Part shown: positions 42,159-50,754 of the stretch, piece after piece
Layout: each line of letters opens with the position of its first letter
How positions within the stretch are numbered: position 1 is the first letter of the stretch
Assembly: GCA_002408085.1 (NCBI GenBank)
Contig: DHQL01000004.1
Coordinates: forward strand, 24,356-88,355
Direction of reading: 5' to 3'
DNA length: 64,000 bases
DNA from: Spirochaeta sp. UBA5339
GTDB lineage: Bacteria > Spirochaetota > Spirochaetia > DSM-2461
Position numbers and translations under genes: made by a program
The notes under the pieces: model-generated
What the model saw: only the letters and a program-made list of their open reading frames with translations
The model's database searches: none
What the model was told of the DNA's origin: nothing

Positions 42159-43052
42159 TTGAAACGCAGTAAATCGATGATTATCACCTTTCTGGCGCCC
42201 TGTCTGATTCTGTACTTCCTGCTTTTCCTGTACCCTGCGGTTCGGGCTTTCTACGTCAGCCTGTTCAAGTGGAACGGGTTTACATCGGATATGAAGTTTG
42301 TGGGTCTGGGGAATTTCAGAGAGCTTTTCGCAGACAGACACTTCTGGTCTGTGGTTATGGCAAACAGCTTCGGCATTATCGTCTTCGGCGGTCTGATGAC
42401 CTTTACCATTGCCTTTTTCCTGAGCGGTATGATCGCTTCCAACCCCAGGGGCAAAAAGTTTATGCAGGGACTGATCTACATTCCCTCCATTATCAATCCC
42501 GTTGCCGTTGCCATTCTCTGGTCCTTTATCTACAACCAGCAGTACGGTCTGTTAAACGGTTTTTTAAGGATCATCGGCCTTGGGCATATTCAGCCCACCT
42601 GGACCGCACCGGATACCCTCTTCTGGGCCATCCTGGTAGCCATGGTCTGGATGTATTCGGGCTTCTATTTTGTTATTCTATCGTCAGCCCTGGAGAGGGT
42701 CCCCAAGGATCAGATAGAATCGGCCCACCTTGAGGGAGCCAGCGAGTTCAGGATCTTCTTTCAGGTGAAAATCCCCCTGATCTGGGACGTTCTGACCACC
42801 ACTATTATCTACTGGTGCATTATGGCGGTGAAGGAGTTCTCCCTTCTCTATGCCTGGGGGGGCGGTGTGGATGTTCCCCAGGAGGGAGCCAGAAACCTGG
42901 CTACCTATATGTATATGACCGCCTTCGGTCGGAGGGTAACCATCTACAGAATGGGCTACTCCACCGCCATGGGTGTGGTTATGCTTCTTCTGGTTGTTCT
43001 GATCTACCTGATCATAACCAGAGTCACCAAAAAAGAATCGGTTCAGTACTAG
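42159..43052 (+). CDS. Carbohydrate ABC transporter permease (MalF type)
   Basis: The 297-residue protein has six membrane segments, beginning with MIITFLAPCLILYFLLFLYP. The EAA loop ESAHLEGASEFRIFFQVKIP near 190-209 contacts the ATPase. The start is a TTG at 42159 (LKRSKSM), chosen because AAGGAG lies eight bases upstream and the first helix follows at once. It pairs with the permease at 43059 and the binding protein at 43928. No ATPase gene is present, so a shared MsmK-type ATPase encoded elsewhere probably serves it. Confidence 0.92.
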   Translation: MKRSKSMIITFLAPCLILYFLLFLYPAVRAFYVSLFKWNGFTSDMKFVGLGNFRELFADRHFWSVVMANSFGIIVFGGLMTFTIAFFLSGMIASNPRGKKFMQGLIYIPSIINPVAVAILWSFIYNQQYGLLNGFLRIIGLGHIQPTWTAPDTLFWAILVAMVWMYSGFYFVILSSALERVPKDQIESAHLEGASEFRIFFQVKIPLIWDVLTTTIIYWCIMAVKEFSLLYAWGGGVDVPQEGARNLATYMYMTAFGRRVTIYRMGYSTAMGVVMLLLVVLIYLIITRVTKKESVQY

Positions 43053-43058
43053 GGGCGG

Positions 43059-43901
43059 ATGATGACTGTAAAAAAAATAAATCTGTGGAGCATCCTCTCA
43101 AAGTGCTTCCTCTACTTCTGGTGTGTCTTCTCCATCTTTGTCTTTCTCTGGGTTATCAACAGCTCTTTGAAGACAAACAGGGAGTTCTTCGGCAATATCT
43201 GGGGAATTTTTCAGACTCCCCAGTTTGAGAACTACGGCAAGGTCTGGAACAACTACCGCATGGGTACCTACTTTATGAATTCCGTAATAGTCGTGGTCCC
43301 CTCTGTTCTTGGTCTTCTGGCGGTGAGTGCACCGGCTGCCTATATTCTGGCCCGTGTGGATTTCAAGCTTAAAAAGACCCTGACCCGTCTTGTCTCCTTC
43401 GGCCTGGGGATTCCCTACCAGCTGCTGCTGGTGCCCCTCTTCTTCCTGCTCTTTGATCTGAAGCTGATCAACAGTCTGACCGGTCTGGTGCTGGTCTATG
43501 TGGCCCTCTCCATTCCCTTTACGGTCTTTCTTCTGATCTCCTACTTTGCTTCACTTCCCAAGAGTCTGGAGGAGGCGGCGGAGATTGACGGCTGCGGCCC
43601 GGGCAGGACCTTCTTTCAGATTATGCTCCCCCTGGCGGGAAACGGCCTTGTGGCGGCGGGAGTTCTGAACTTTGTGGGCCTCTGGAACGAGTTTCTCCTG
43701 GCCCTGACCCTTCTGAGCAAGGACTCCAAGTACACCCTCTCCATGGGACTCTACGCCCTGCAGGGAAGTCTGCAGTATACGGGTGACTGGGTTGCCCTGT
43801 TTGCCGCGTTCACCATGGTGGTAATCCCCACCTTTATCCTGTTTATTCTTCTTTCCCGTGCCATCGTAGCCGGTATGACTATGGGTGCTGTAAAGGAATA
43901 A
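43059..43901 (+). CDS. Carbohydrate ABC transporter permease (MalG type)
   Basis: The 280-residue six-helix permease has the EAA loop EEAAEIDGCGPGRTFFQIMLP near 176-196 (split for brevity) and a typical MalG-like end GAVKE. It begins six bases after its partner, with GGGGCGG ahead of the ATG; a second ATG three bases on is equivalent. It forms the heterodimeric channel for a sugar or oligosaccharide. Confidence 0.93.
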   Translation: MMTVKKINLWSILSKCFLYFWCVFSIFVFLWVINSSLKTNREFFGNIWGIFQTPQFENYGKVWNNYRMGTYFMNSVIVVVPSVLGLLAVSAPAAYILARVDFKLKKTLTRLVSFGLGIPYQLLLVPLFFLLFDLKLINSLTGLVLVYVALSIPFTVFLLISYFASLPKSLEEAAEIDGCGPGRTFFQIMLPLAGNGLVAAGVLNFVGLWNEFLLALTLLSKDSKYTLSMGLYALQGSLQYTGDWVALFAAFTMVVIPTFILFILLSRAIVAGMTMGAVKE

Positions 43902-43927
43902 AGATACTTTCTATTGGAGGAAATGTA

Positions 43928-45238
43928 ATGAAAAGAATTCTGGTACTTGTATTTGCTGCTTTACTGGCGGCAGGTTCTGTATTCGCCGGCGGTCAGCAGG
44001 AAGAAGCTGCTGCAGGAAACAGCATCGAGTATGTATCCATGTGGAATGCCGGGGAACCCCAGGCAATCTTTATGGAGGAGATGGCAGCCCTCTTTGAGGC
44101 TGAGACAGGCATCAAGGTGGAGATTACCTTTGCGGGAAGAGACATTCTGACAAAGATCAGAAGCCGCCTGCTGATGCAGGACGCACCCGACCTTGTAGAC
44201 CAGGACTTCAGCGAACTCTCAGGAGCCCTGCTGCGGGACGACTCTGTTCTTGTTGAGCCCCTGAACGACTTTCTCTACAACGAGAAGGGACCCGAGGGAC
44301 AGGCCAGCATGATGGATCTCTTTGATGAGAATCTGATGAAGCTCTATGCTAAAGACGGAAATATCTACTTCTTCCCCTATGAGTTTATCACCTCAGGATT
44401 CTTCTATGACAAGTCTCTCTATGCCGAGTACGGACTCTCTGCTCCCACATCCTGGGATGAGTTTATCAGCAACAACAAGACCCTTACAGACGCAGGCATT
44501 CCCGCCCTGGCTCTGGATGGAAATATCTCCTTCTACAATGCCTACTACTATTACTGGGCCGTTGCCCGTACTCTGGGTGCCGGAAACCTGATGGCCGCCG
44601 CAAGCGATAAGTCCGGTGCAACCTGGGACGATCCCGGATTCCTCAAGGCCGCCGAGATGGTCTATGAACTGAGTGCCGGAGGAGAAAACCTTTTCCAGAG
44701 CGGATATGCCGGAAGCAACTACCCCGCCGCACAGGCCGACTGGGCCATGGGCAAGTCCGGTGCCGTTCTCTGCGGTACATGGATTCCCTCTGAAACCAAG
44801 AGCCAGCAGGATGCCGGATTTGATATGGGATTCTTTCCCTTCCCCGAAATCGACGGCGGAAAAGGAACCATTGCCGATGTTGAAGCCTATCTGATCGGTT
44901 TTGCCATCCCTGAGGGAGCCAGGAACTCAGCAGGGGCCAAAGAGTTTATGAAGTTTATCAGCAAAGAAGCCTATGCGGATCAGCTGGCCAAAGACACAGT
45001 AAACATTGCCGCCCGGAAGAACTCCTACTACCCCGACCTTCTGCTGGAAGTTAAACCCTATCTGGACAGTGCTGCCAGCTTCCATGTCTCCTATGACGGT
45101 GTAATGCAGGGACAGCCCGAGTGGTTTGCCAATGTATTCTATCCCCTTGATAACGATCTGGTCTTCGGAAACATCACACCCGAAGAGTTTATCGCCAAAA
45201 TCAAGGCCGATACCATCGCCTACTGGAAGAGCAAATAA
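43928..45238 (+). CDS. Extracellular sugar-binding protein, family 1
   Basis: The 436-residue periplasmic receptor has a signal peptide (MKRILVLVFAALLAAGSVFA) and the spirochaete-type mature start GGQQEEAAAG. Family 1 features include MAALFEAETGIKVEITFAGR and ALDGNISFYNAYYYYWAVA. It delivers sugar to the two permeases. GGAGG precedes the ATG. The nearby NahK-type kinase suggests an N-acetylhexosamine-containing substrate, which is inference from context only. A strong terminator follows. Confidence 0.93.
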   Translation: MKRILVLVFAALLAAGSVFAGGQQEEAAAGNSIEYVSMWNAGEPQAIFMEEMAALFEAETGIKVEITFAGRDILTKIRSRLLMQDAPDLVDQDFSELSGALLRDDSVLVEPLNDFLYNEKGPEGQASMMDLFDENLMKLYAKDGNIYFFPYEFITSGFFYDKSLYAEYGLSAPTSWDEFISNNKTLTDAGIPALALDGNISFYNAYYYYWAVARTLGAGNLMAAASDKSGATWDDPGFLKAAEMVYELSAGGENLFQSGYAGSNYPAAQADWAMGKSGAVLCGTWIPSETKSQQDAGFDMGFFPFPEIDGGKGTIADVEAYLIGFAIPEGARNSAGAKEFMKFISKEAYADQLAKDTVNIAARKNSYYPDLLLEVKPYLDSAASFHVSYDGVMQGQPEWFANVFYPLDNDLVFGNITPEEFIAKIKADTIAYWKSK

Positions 45239-45260
45239 TCCGGTATGAACTGTTACAAGG

Positions 45261-45286
45261 CCGCCGGATGATCTTCCGGCGGTTTT
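45261..45286 (+). terminator. Intrinsic terminator of the sugar importer operon
   Basis: Perfect 8-bp stem CCGCCGGA/TCCGGCGG, 6-base loop, followed by TTTT and, ten bases on, a run of T. Confidence 0.88.
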
Positions 45287-45341
45287 GCTATCTTTTTTTT
45301 GTTCTACCTGTCACTGGCCTGTGATAAGATGTCGGTTGATT

Positions 45342-46793
45342 ATGATAATTCTGATTCCAGCATATCTTCTGTTTTCTCTTATCGTAACCATAAGGCAGAG
45401 AAAGAGCATTCATCTGCTCTGGTTTCTGCTGATGCCCCTTGGTTTCAGCCTGGCCCTGACAGGGCTTCTCTACTACACCGAGTACATCTCCTATGCCAAC
45501 TTTCTACCCAATCCCATTGCCCGGGGAAATACGGATTTCCTCTGGAAGCTCAACTATTTTCTTGATCTGACCATCTTCGATATGTACCGGATGATGAATT
45601 TCGGCATAGCCCTCTATCTTCTGGGGGCCATCGGTTTCCCCCTCTCTCAGCACTCCCGGAAGAGGCTCTTCAAATACGGAATTATTCCCGTTGCCTCTCT
45701 GGCCTTTCTGATTATCCTTGATGATCCCTATCTGCTGCAGAGACTCTTTCAGCCTGATTCGGTATTCAGCGGAGTCCGCCCGGGTTTGAATTTTCTGAAC
45801 CTTCTGAATCAGGGGCTTAATATTCTGATGAAGGCCGTTCTGGTTGCAAGTCTTCTTCTGGCCATATGGATTCATATTCAGCAGCCCAAGATACTACGCT
45901 CCCGGTCCCAGCTGATGGTTCTGGCAATGACTCCCATCCATGCCCTTGTTTTTCTGCTCTTCTACTGGTTCCCCGGACATACCATTCAGATCTGGCGGCT
46001 CAGTACCCTGAAGCTGATCAATCTTCCCTACGAGGGCTTTATCAGTTCCCTGATTATCATACTCTCCTTCCTCTCCCTGGGGGTGCTCTTCTATACTTCG
46101 GTGGTCTACAACTCCCTGGAGCTCAATGTCAGAAAGAAACAGCTCGGCTTCAGTCACAGGATGAGCACAGCGGGAAGCGGAATCAGGGTCTTTACCCACT
46201 CCATCAAGAACCAGTTTGTAGCCGTCCGGCTTCTGGCGGAACAGGAAAAGCGTGAGAAGAGTGATGAGTATCTGGATAATATAATGAGCATATGCACAAA
46301 ATCCATCGAGAGACTGGGTGCCATGCCCACTCTGCTGGACCGGATCAAGCTGAACTACGAAAGGATTTCTGTGGCGGATCTTGAGCGCCTTATTGTACAG
46401 GAGTTTTCCGATCTTAACTGGGAGAACCGGGCTTCGGATATGGAGATCAATGTGGATACCGCCTATCTGATGGAGGTCCTGAGAAATCTGGTCGCCAATG
46501 CCCGGGATGCCGTCCGCTCCACTCCTCAGCCGTCGATCCTGATCAGTTCACGGCGCAAGCTGAACTACCTGGTTCTTAGGGTGGAGGATAACGGCTGCGG
46601 CATAGGCGGTGATGAGATAAAGCACATTTTTGAACCTTTTTACTCTACAAAACCCTCAATCAGCAACTGGGGGATGGGGCTTGCCTTTTCCCAGCAGCTT
46701 ATCGAAGCATTCGGTGGTATAATCAATGTGGAGAGTGAAGTTGATGAGTACACAAGGTTTGAGATCTACATCCCGGAGGATCGTGATGGATAA
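45342..46793 (+). CDS. Polytopic membrane sensor histidine kinase
   Basis: The 483-residue kinase has about seven hydrophobic segments in residues 1-265, then a phospho-acceptor region FTHSIKNQFVAVRLLAEQ (His near 287). The catalytic domain has N-box LRNLVANARDAV, G1 VEDNGCGIGG and G2 NWGMGLAFSQQLIEAFGG. The start at MIILIPAYL is chosen because the longer frame begins inside the preceding terminator; the ribosome-binding site is poor. It is coupled to the LuxR-type regulator that overlaps its end. It may report membrane or sugar status for the adjacent importer, by context only. Confidence 0.88.
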   Translation: MIILIPAYLLFSLIVTIRQRKSIHLLWFLLMPLGFSLALTGLLYYTEYISYANFLPNPIARGNTDFLWKLNYFLDLTIFDMYRMMNFGIALYLLGAIGFPLSQHSRKRLFKYGIIPVASLAFLIILDDPYLLQRLFQPDSVFSGVRPGLNFLNLLNQGLNILMKAVLVASLLLAIWIHIQQPKILRSRSQLMVLAMTPIHALVFLLFYWFPGHTIQIWRLSTLKLINLPYEGFISSLIIILSFLSLGVLFYTSVVYNSLELNVRKKQLGFSHRMSTAGSGIRVFTHSIKNQFVAVRLLAEQEKREKSDEYLDNIMSICTKSIERLGAMPTLLDRIKLNYERISVADLERLIVQEFSDLNWENRASDMEINVDTAYLMEVLRNLVANARDAVRSTPQPSILISSRRKLNYLVLRVEDNGCGIGGDEIKHIFEPFYSTKPSISNWGMGLAFSQQLIEAFGGIINVESEVDEYTRFEIYIPEDRDG

Positions 46794-47478
46794 GGTAATC
46801 AGCTGCATAATTGCAGAGGACTTTCCGGAACTGAACAAGATCTACTCCAATATACTTAATCATGAAGCGGATATTGAGGTCTTGAGTTCCGTATTCAGCG
46901 GCGCTGAGCTTCTGGATGTTATTCCCGAGAACAGGCCCGATGTGATTCTTATGGATATTGAGATGGAGAGCCCCACCGCTGGTATCAGCTACTGCCGGCA
47001 GATCAGCCGGAAGTATCCCGATGTGAAGGTTGTTTTCCTCACCGGTCATGAGGAGGAGGAGAGGATCATCGAGGCCTTTGAGGCCGGTGCGGTGGACTAC
47101 ATTCTCAAAACAGACTCCATGTACGACATTATCAGCTCCATCCGCAAGGCCTACAACCATGAGGCACCCATTCACAGCTATGCCGCCCGGACCATCCGGC
47201 GCAAGATGCAGGAGATCGGCCGTTACAAGGAGGAGCTTCAGCACTTTACACGGGCCTTTATGCTCCTTACCCCCGCGGAGGTGGGGGTCCTGAAGCTCCT
47301 GCTCCAGGGCTACAAGCAGAAGGATATTGCCGATAAGAAGCATATCGAGCTTGTTACGGTGAAGACCCATGTGGGCCGTATTCTGAAGAAGTTCGGCAGC
47401 CACCGGACCCGGGATGTGATATCCCGGATCAGGGAGCTGGATCTGGAAGAGGTGGTAATGGAGAGCGCCTCAACTTGA
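46786..47478 (+). CDS. LuxR/NarL family response regulator
   Basis: The 230-residue regulator has a receiver domain at 1-120 (AEDFPELNKI, phospho-acceptor in VILMDIEMESP, Lys in YILKTDS). A LuxR-type helix-turn-helix lies at about 155-215 (LTPAEVGVLKLLLQGYKQKD, IELVTVKTHVGRILKKFG). The ATG lies inside the kinase gene, with CGGAGGA upstream, so the pair is coupled. It is the cognate output of the sensor kinase. Confidence 0.93.
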   Translation: MDKVISCIIAEDFPELNKIYSNILNHEADIEVLSSVFSGAELLDVIPENRPDVILMDIEMESPTAGISYCRQISRKYPDVKVVFLTGHEEEERIIEAFEAGAVDYILKTDSMYDIISSIRKAYNHEAPIHSYAARTIRRKMQEIGRYKEELQHFTRAFMLLTPAEVGVLKLLLQGYKQKDIADKKHIELVTVKTHVGRILKKFGSHRTRDVISRIRELDLEEVVMESAST

Positions 47479-47498
47479 TGGCCTTTATTTGAGATCCT

Positions 47499-48629
47499 CT
47501 ACCTGAGGGCTTCAGCAGTCTCAAAGACATAGTCGTCAAACTCGTCCTTCAGCTCCTCCAGCCTCTGTACCAGGGTCTTCTGGGTACGGCAGCGGACAAG
47601 GTTGTGGTCATCGTACTTTGTCTTGAAGTAGACATCTCCCTCCAGATAGTCCGTCAGAAAACGCATTCCCACCTCATAGGTCATCAGCTTACCGCCAAAC
47701 ACCAGATTGTCCCTCTCGTGGGGGGTCAGGAAGTCATGGGCGGTGCTCAGATAGCCCCGGGCCAGTGCCTTGAACATATCCCTGTTTACCACAATTCTGC
47801 TCAGATCCTTCTCATCCTCGGCGGCCTGAACCGTGGAGGTTCTGACCAGGTCACCGAAGTCGTAGGGCGCCAGACCGGGCATGGAGGTGTCCAGATCGAT
47901 AACACAGACCGCCTTGTGGCTGACCGTATCGATAAGCACATTGTTAAGTTTGGTATCGTTGTGGGTGATCCGTTCCGGGATCAGCCCCTGACTGCTTAAG
48001 TCAAGGAGCCGGGAGACCTCGTTCTCATAGGAGAGGAAGAAGTCGATCTCCGCTCCCGCCGTTGAGGCCCGTCCCATGGGGTCAGCCGCGAGGACCTCTT
48101 TGAACCTATTGAACCGGGAGGGGGTGTCGTGGAATCCGGGGATCGTCTCGTAGAGCCTGTCACCGGGAAGCTCTGTCAGGAGCTTCTGAAACTCGCCGAA
48201 GGCCCGGGAGGCTTCATAGGCCTGGGTAGTGTTTTCGATGATATCGTATCCCACGGCGTTTTCGATAAAGAGATAGGCCCGCCAGACCTCGCCCTCCTCA
48301 TCAATATGACAGGGATAGCCCTCCCTGGTGGGGATGGCCGTCAGGGAGCGTCTTGAGGCATCGGGGTCTCCGGTGGAGTGAAGCCTTTTCTGGAGCTCAT
48401 CGCAGATTCTTGATACATTGTCCATCAGTCTGACGGGGTCCTTGAAGACATGGTTGTTGATCCGCTGAAGGATGTACCGGACCTCCCGGCCCGCCTGGCT
48501 TACACGGACCGCAAAGGTGTCGTTTATATGACCGCTGCCGTAGGGTGCTCCGTCCAGATAATCCCCTGTAATGGAGAAACTGGCTGTGACTTTCTTTAAT
48601 ATCTCTGTCTTTACTGCGGTCATATTCAC
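47499..48629 (-). CDS. nahK: N-acetylhexosamine 1-kinase-like phosphotransferase
   Basis: The 376-residue APH-fold kinase closely matches bifidobacterial NahK in many places: APYGSGHINDTFAV, RYILQRINNHVF, HDTPSRFNRFKEVLAADPMG, RITHNDTKLNNVLID (catalytic HND), VIDLDTSMPGLAPYDFGD and FLADYLEGDVYF-like FLTDYLEGDVYFKTKY. NahK phosphorylates GlcNAc or GalNAc at C1 with ATP. It overlaps the upstream nucleotidyltransferase gene by four bases (ATGA), giving a two-step route from N-acetylhexosamine to a nucleotide sugar. Specificity is inferred from similarity recalled from memory. Confidence 0.87.
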   Translation of the reverse strand: MNMTAVKTEILKKVTASFSITGDYLDGAPYGSGHINDTFAVRVSQAGREVRYILQRINNHVFKDPVRLMDNVSRICDELQKRLHSTGDPDASRRSLTAIPTREGYPCHIDEEGEVWRAYLFIENAVGYDIIENTTQAYEASRAFGEFQKLLTELPGDRLYETIPGFHDTPSRFNRFKEVLAADPMGRASTAGAEIDFFLSYENEVSRLLDLSSQGLIPERITHNDTKLNNVLIDTVSHKAVCVIDLDTSMPGLAPYDFGDLVRTSTVQAAEDEKDLSRIVVNRDMFKALARGYLSTAHDFLTPHERDNLVFGGKLMTYEVGMRFLTDYLEGDVYFKTKYDDHNLVRCRTQKTLVQRLEELKDEFDDYVFETAEALR

Positions 48630-49528
48630 TCTCCCTTCCAGAGTTTTTCGGGATAGGCCCCTGCGGCTACCATGGATCTGACGGCGGCGCTGACGGCATC
48701 CTTGTCCTCTTTATAGGTAACCCCGTACCAGACGGAGTCCGTATCCAGAACCTTCACCGCAGTGTTCTCCCTCTCAATCAGAGTGTTCACCACAAGGGGG
48801 ATATAGAACTCCGACTTCTCCTCAACCGCCCTCTCTTTCAGAAACTCGACAAAGTAATCTTCTGTGTATTCAAAGACAGCCGGGCTGAAGGCCCACATAT
48901 TCATGGAGACCAGATCGCTGTCCTTCAGCTCCCGTCCGCTGTGGCAGCTGTAGCTGCCGTCACTCCGGCGCTCTATCTCAAGGGTCTCCTCCACACCGCT
49001 CAGGTTCCCCGAGGCGTCGGCCTCGCAGATTCCCCGGGCAACGGTGCCGTTCTCGGAGAGGGTGTTTTTCAGATAGAACCCCACCAGGCCGGCTTCCATC
49101 TTTCCTGCAGGGATGGAGTCAAGGTAGGCGGCGGCACGGGCAAAGGCGTCGCGTCCGTAAAAGTCATCGGCGTTGATGATCAGAAAGTTCTCATCCACAA
49201 CCGGTGCGGCGCAGAGCATGGCGTGTCCCGTTCCCCAGGGTTTCTGCCGGTTCTCAGGAGGGGTAAATCCCTCGGGAAGCTTATCCAGTCCCTGCAAAAC
49301 ATACTCCACCTGGATCCTGCCGGAGAAGTGAGAACCGATTTTGCTGCGGAACTCCTGTTCTATATCTTTTCTGATTATAAATACGATCTTGTCGAAGCCG
49401 GTCTTGATGGCGTCGTAGACGGAGTAGTCGATTATGGTTTCCCCGGAGGGACCGATAATATCCAGCTGTTTGAGTCCGCCGTAGCGGGAGCCCATCCCGG
49501 CGGCCATAATGATAAGTGTTTTCTTCAC
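48626..49528 (-). CDS. Sugar-1-phosphate nucleotidyltransferase
   Basis: The 300-residue protein has the nucleotidyltransferase N-terminus LIIMAAGMGSRYGGLKQL (Gly-rich with the Arg-Lys pair). PWGTGHAMLCAA and IINADDFYGRDAF supply the metal-binding Asp. It would convert the sugar 1-phosphate made by the NahK-like kinase into an NDP-sugar. The start is the GTG at 49528 with AAGGAG upstream; the frame stays open to 50128, but that stretch lies opposite the PocR-type regulator gene and is not coding. Exact sugar and nucleotide unknown. Confidence 0.88.
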   Translation of the reverse strand: MKKTLIIMAAGMGSRYGGLKQLDIIGPSGETIIDYSVYDAIKTGFDKIVFIIRKDIEQEFRSKIGSHFSGRIQVEYVLQGLDKLPEGFTPPENRQKPWGTGHAMLCAAPVVDENFLIINADDFYGRDAFARAAAYLDSIPAGKMEAGLVGFYLKNTLSENGTVARGICEADASGNLSGVEETLEIERRSDGSYSCHSGRELKDSDLVSMNMWAFSPAVFEYTEDYFVEFLKERAVEEKSEFYIPLVVNTLIERENTAVKVLDTDSVWYGVTYKEDKDAVSAAVRSMVAAGAYPEKLWKGE

Positions 49529-49633
49529 TGATACTCTCCTTGTCTCCAATTCTATGCCCTTCCATAGGACAAAGGAATGCAGAAAGAGGTCAAAAACATG
49601 GACAAAACCATAATTTAGTGAAAAAATATATCC

Positions 49634-50479
49634 ATGAAGTCTCCGATCAACGTTGTCTTTGATGATGAAGTGCTCACCATTTTCCGGCATATTGCCGGGG
49701 TTCTCGGTTTCAGGATGTCCATACTGGACACAGAGTATAGAGAGCTGGCCCCCCTGCAGCACCAGCCCCTCTGCTCCTACTGCTCTCTGATTCAGAAGGA
49801 GCTGGGACTCCTTGAGGAGTGTCGGAACAATGACCGGGAGAGGTGCCGTGAGGCGGCGGGGAAGGGAAGACCTCTGCGCTACCGCTGCCACGCCGGGCTG
49901 ATGGAGACGGTCTATCCCTTTATTATCGACGGAGAGTGTGTGGGATACTTTCTCGTCGGCCAGTTCCGGATGAGCAATGAGACCCTGGGAACCTCGGTAA
50001 TGCAGAGAGAGCCCGAGTACAGAAGCCGTCTCCGCCGTGAGTACAGCCTGCTCCCCGAGTACGATGAGCAGAAGCTGGAGAGCGCGCTGGAGATCATCCG
50101 CTTTATGACCGAGTACATTGTGGAGCATAAGCTGGTGACCATCAGGCAGAGGCAGCTGGCGGACCGCATCCTTACCCTTATCGGAGACGGATGCGGCTGT
50201 GCCGGGGTTGAGGAGGCGGCAGCGGAGCTGGGCCGTTCGGTCTCTACTGTCAACAAGGCCCTCAAGGCGGTTACGGGGATGAGCTTCAAGCAGTATCAGC
50301 TGTCAAGGAAGATGGATACAGCCGCATCCCTGCTTACAGAGCACCCTGATATAAGGGTAGCCGATGCCGCTGGGTTGGTGGGGATGGATGATCCCTTCTA
50401 TTTCTCACGGATCTTCAGCCGGTATATGGGATGCAGTCCCCGGCAGTTCCGGCAGAAGCGGCGGATAGAGCAATCCTGA
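49634..50479 (+). CDS. PocR-domain AraC family transcriptional regulator
   Basis: The 281-residue regulator has an N-terminal PocR sensor (about 10-165) with a cysteine pattern (CSYCSLIQ, EECRNNDRERC, YRCHAGL) and a PAS-like core (VYPFIIDGECVGYFLVGQFR). The C-terminal AraC domain (about 180-278) includes ELGRSVSTVNKALKAVTGMS and DDPFYFSRIFSRYMGCSPRQF. PocR sensors bind small molecules such as sugars or diols; the clustered cysteines could bind a metal. It is divergent from the nucleotidyltransferase and kinase genes and is their probable regulator. Confidence 0.9.
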   Translation: MKSPINVVFDDEVLTIFRHIAGVLGFRMSILDTEYRELAPLQHQPLCSYCSLIQKELGLLEECRNNDRERCREAAGKGRPLRYRCHAGLMETVYPFIIDGECVGYFLVGQFRMSNETLGTSVMQREPEYRSRLRREYSLLPEYDEQKLESALEIIRFMTEYIVEHKLVTIRQRQLADRILTLIGDGCGCAGVEEAAAELGRSVSTVNKALKAVTGMSFKQYQLSRKMDTAASLLTEHPDIRVADAAGLVGMDDPFYFSRIFSRYMGCSPRQFRQKRRIEQS

Positions 50480-50716
50480 GAAAGGCACAATATTGTATGT
50501 TTTCAGGCTGATAAAGGTTTCCAGGAAGGAGCTTCGGAAAAGTTCCGGAAGAGTTCCGGATACCATGCAGGCAGCGGCTGCCGGGCTAAGAGTCTGATCT
50601 AACTCCTTCAATTGAAACAGTTAAGCGGTTTTTGGCGCGCAAAAATGTTTTTTATTACTAAATCCATATTATATATAGTTTTATAAGTAATTTCTTTTCT
50701 CCCCGGTTTCCCTTCG

Positions 50717-50746
50717 TTGACTGTACCTGACCCGGGTCAATACAAT
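50717..50746 (+). promoter_or_regulatory. Promoter of the Amt-chemoreceptor gene with a perfect palindrome in its spacer
   Basis: TTGACT (50717-50722) and TACAAT (50741-50746) are separated by 18 bases. The spacer contains TGACCCGGGTCA (50728-50739), a perfect 12-base palindrome well placed for a repressor. The ATG follows nine bases after the -10 and no Shine-Dalgarno is visible, so the transcript may be nearly leaderless. The remaining 50480-50716 region is AT-rich and holds no gene that I can support. Confidence 0.6.
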
Positions 50747-50754
50747 TTTCTATT

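Noticed and set aside
46723..47403. 226-codon open frame on the minus strand opposite the LuxR-type regulator
   Set aside because: The plus-strand frame has complete receiver and LuxR domains and a good ribosome-binding site; the antisense frame has neither.
49529..50128. 200-codon N-terminal extension of the nucleotidyltransferase
   Set aside because: It runs antisense through the PocR regulator gene, and a GTG with AAGGAG sits exactly at the conserved N-terminus (49528).
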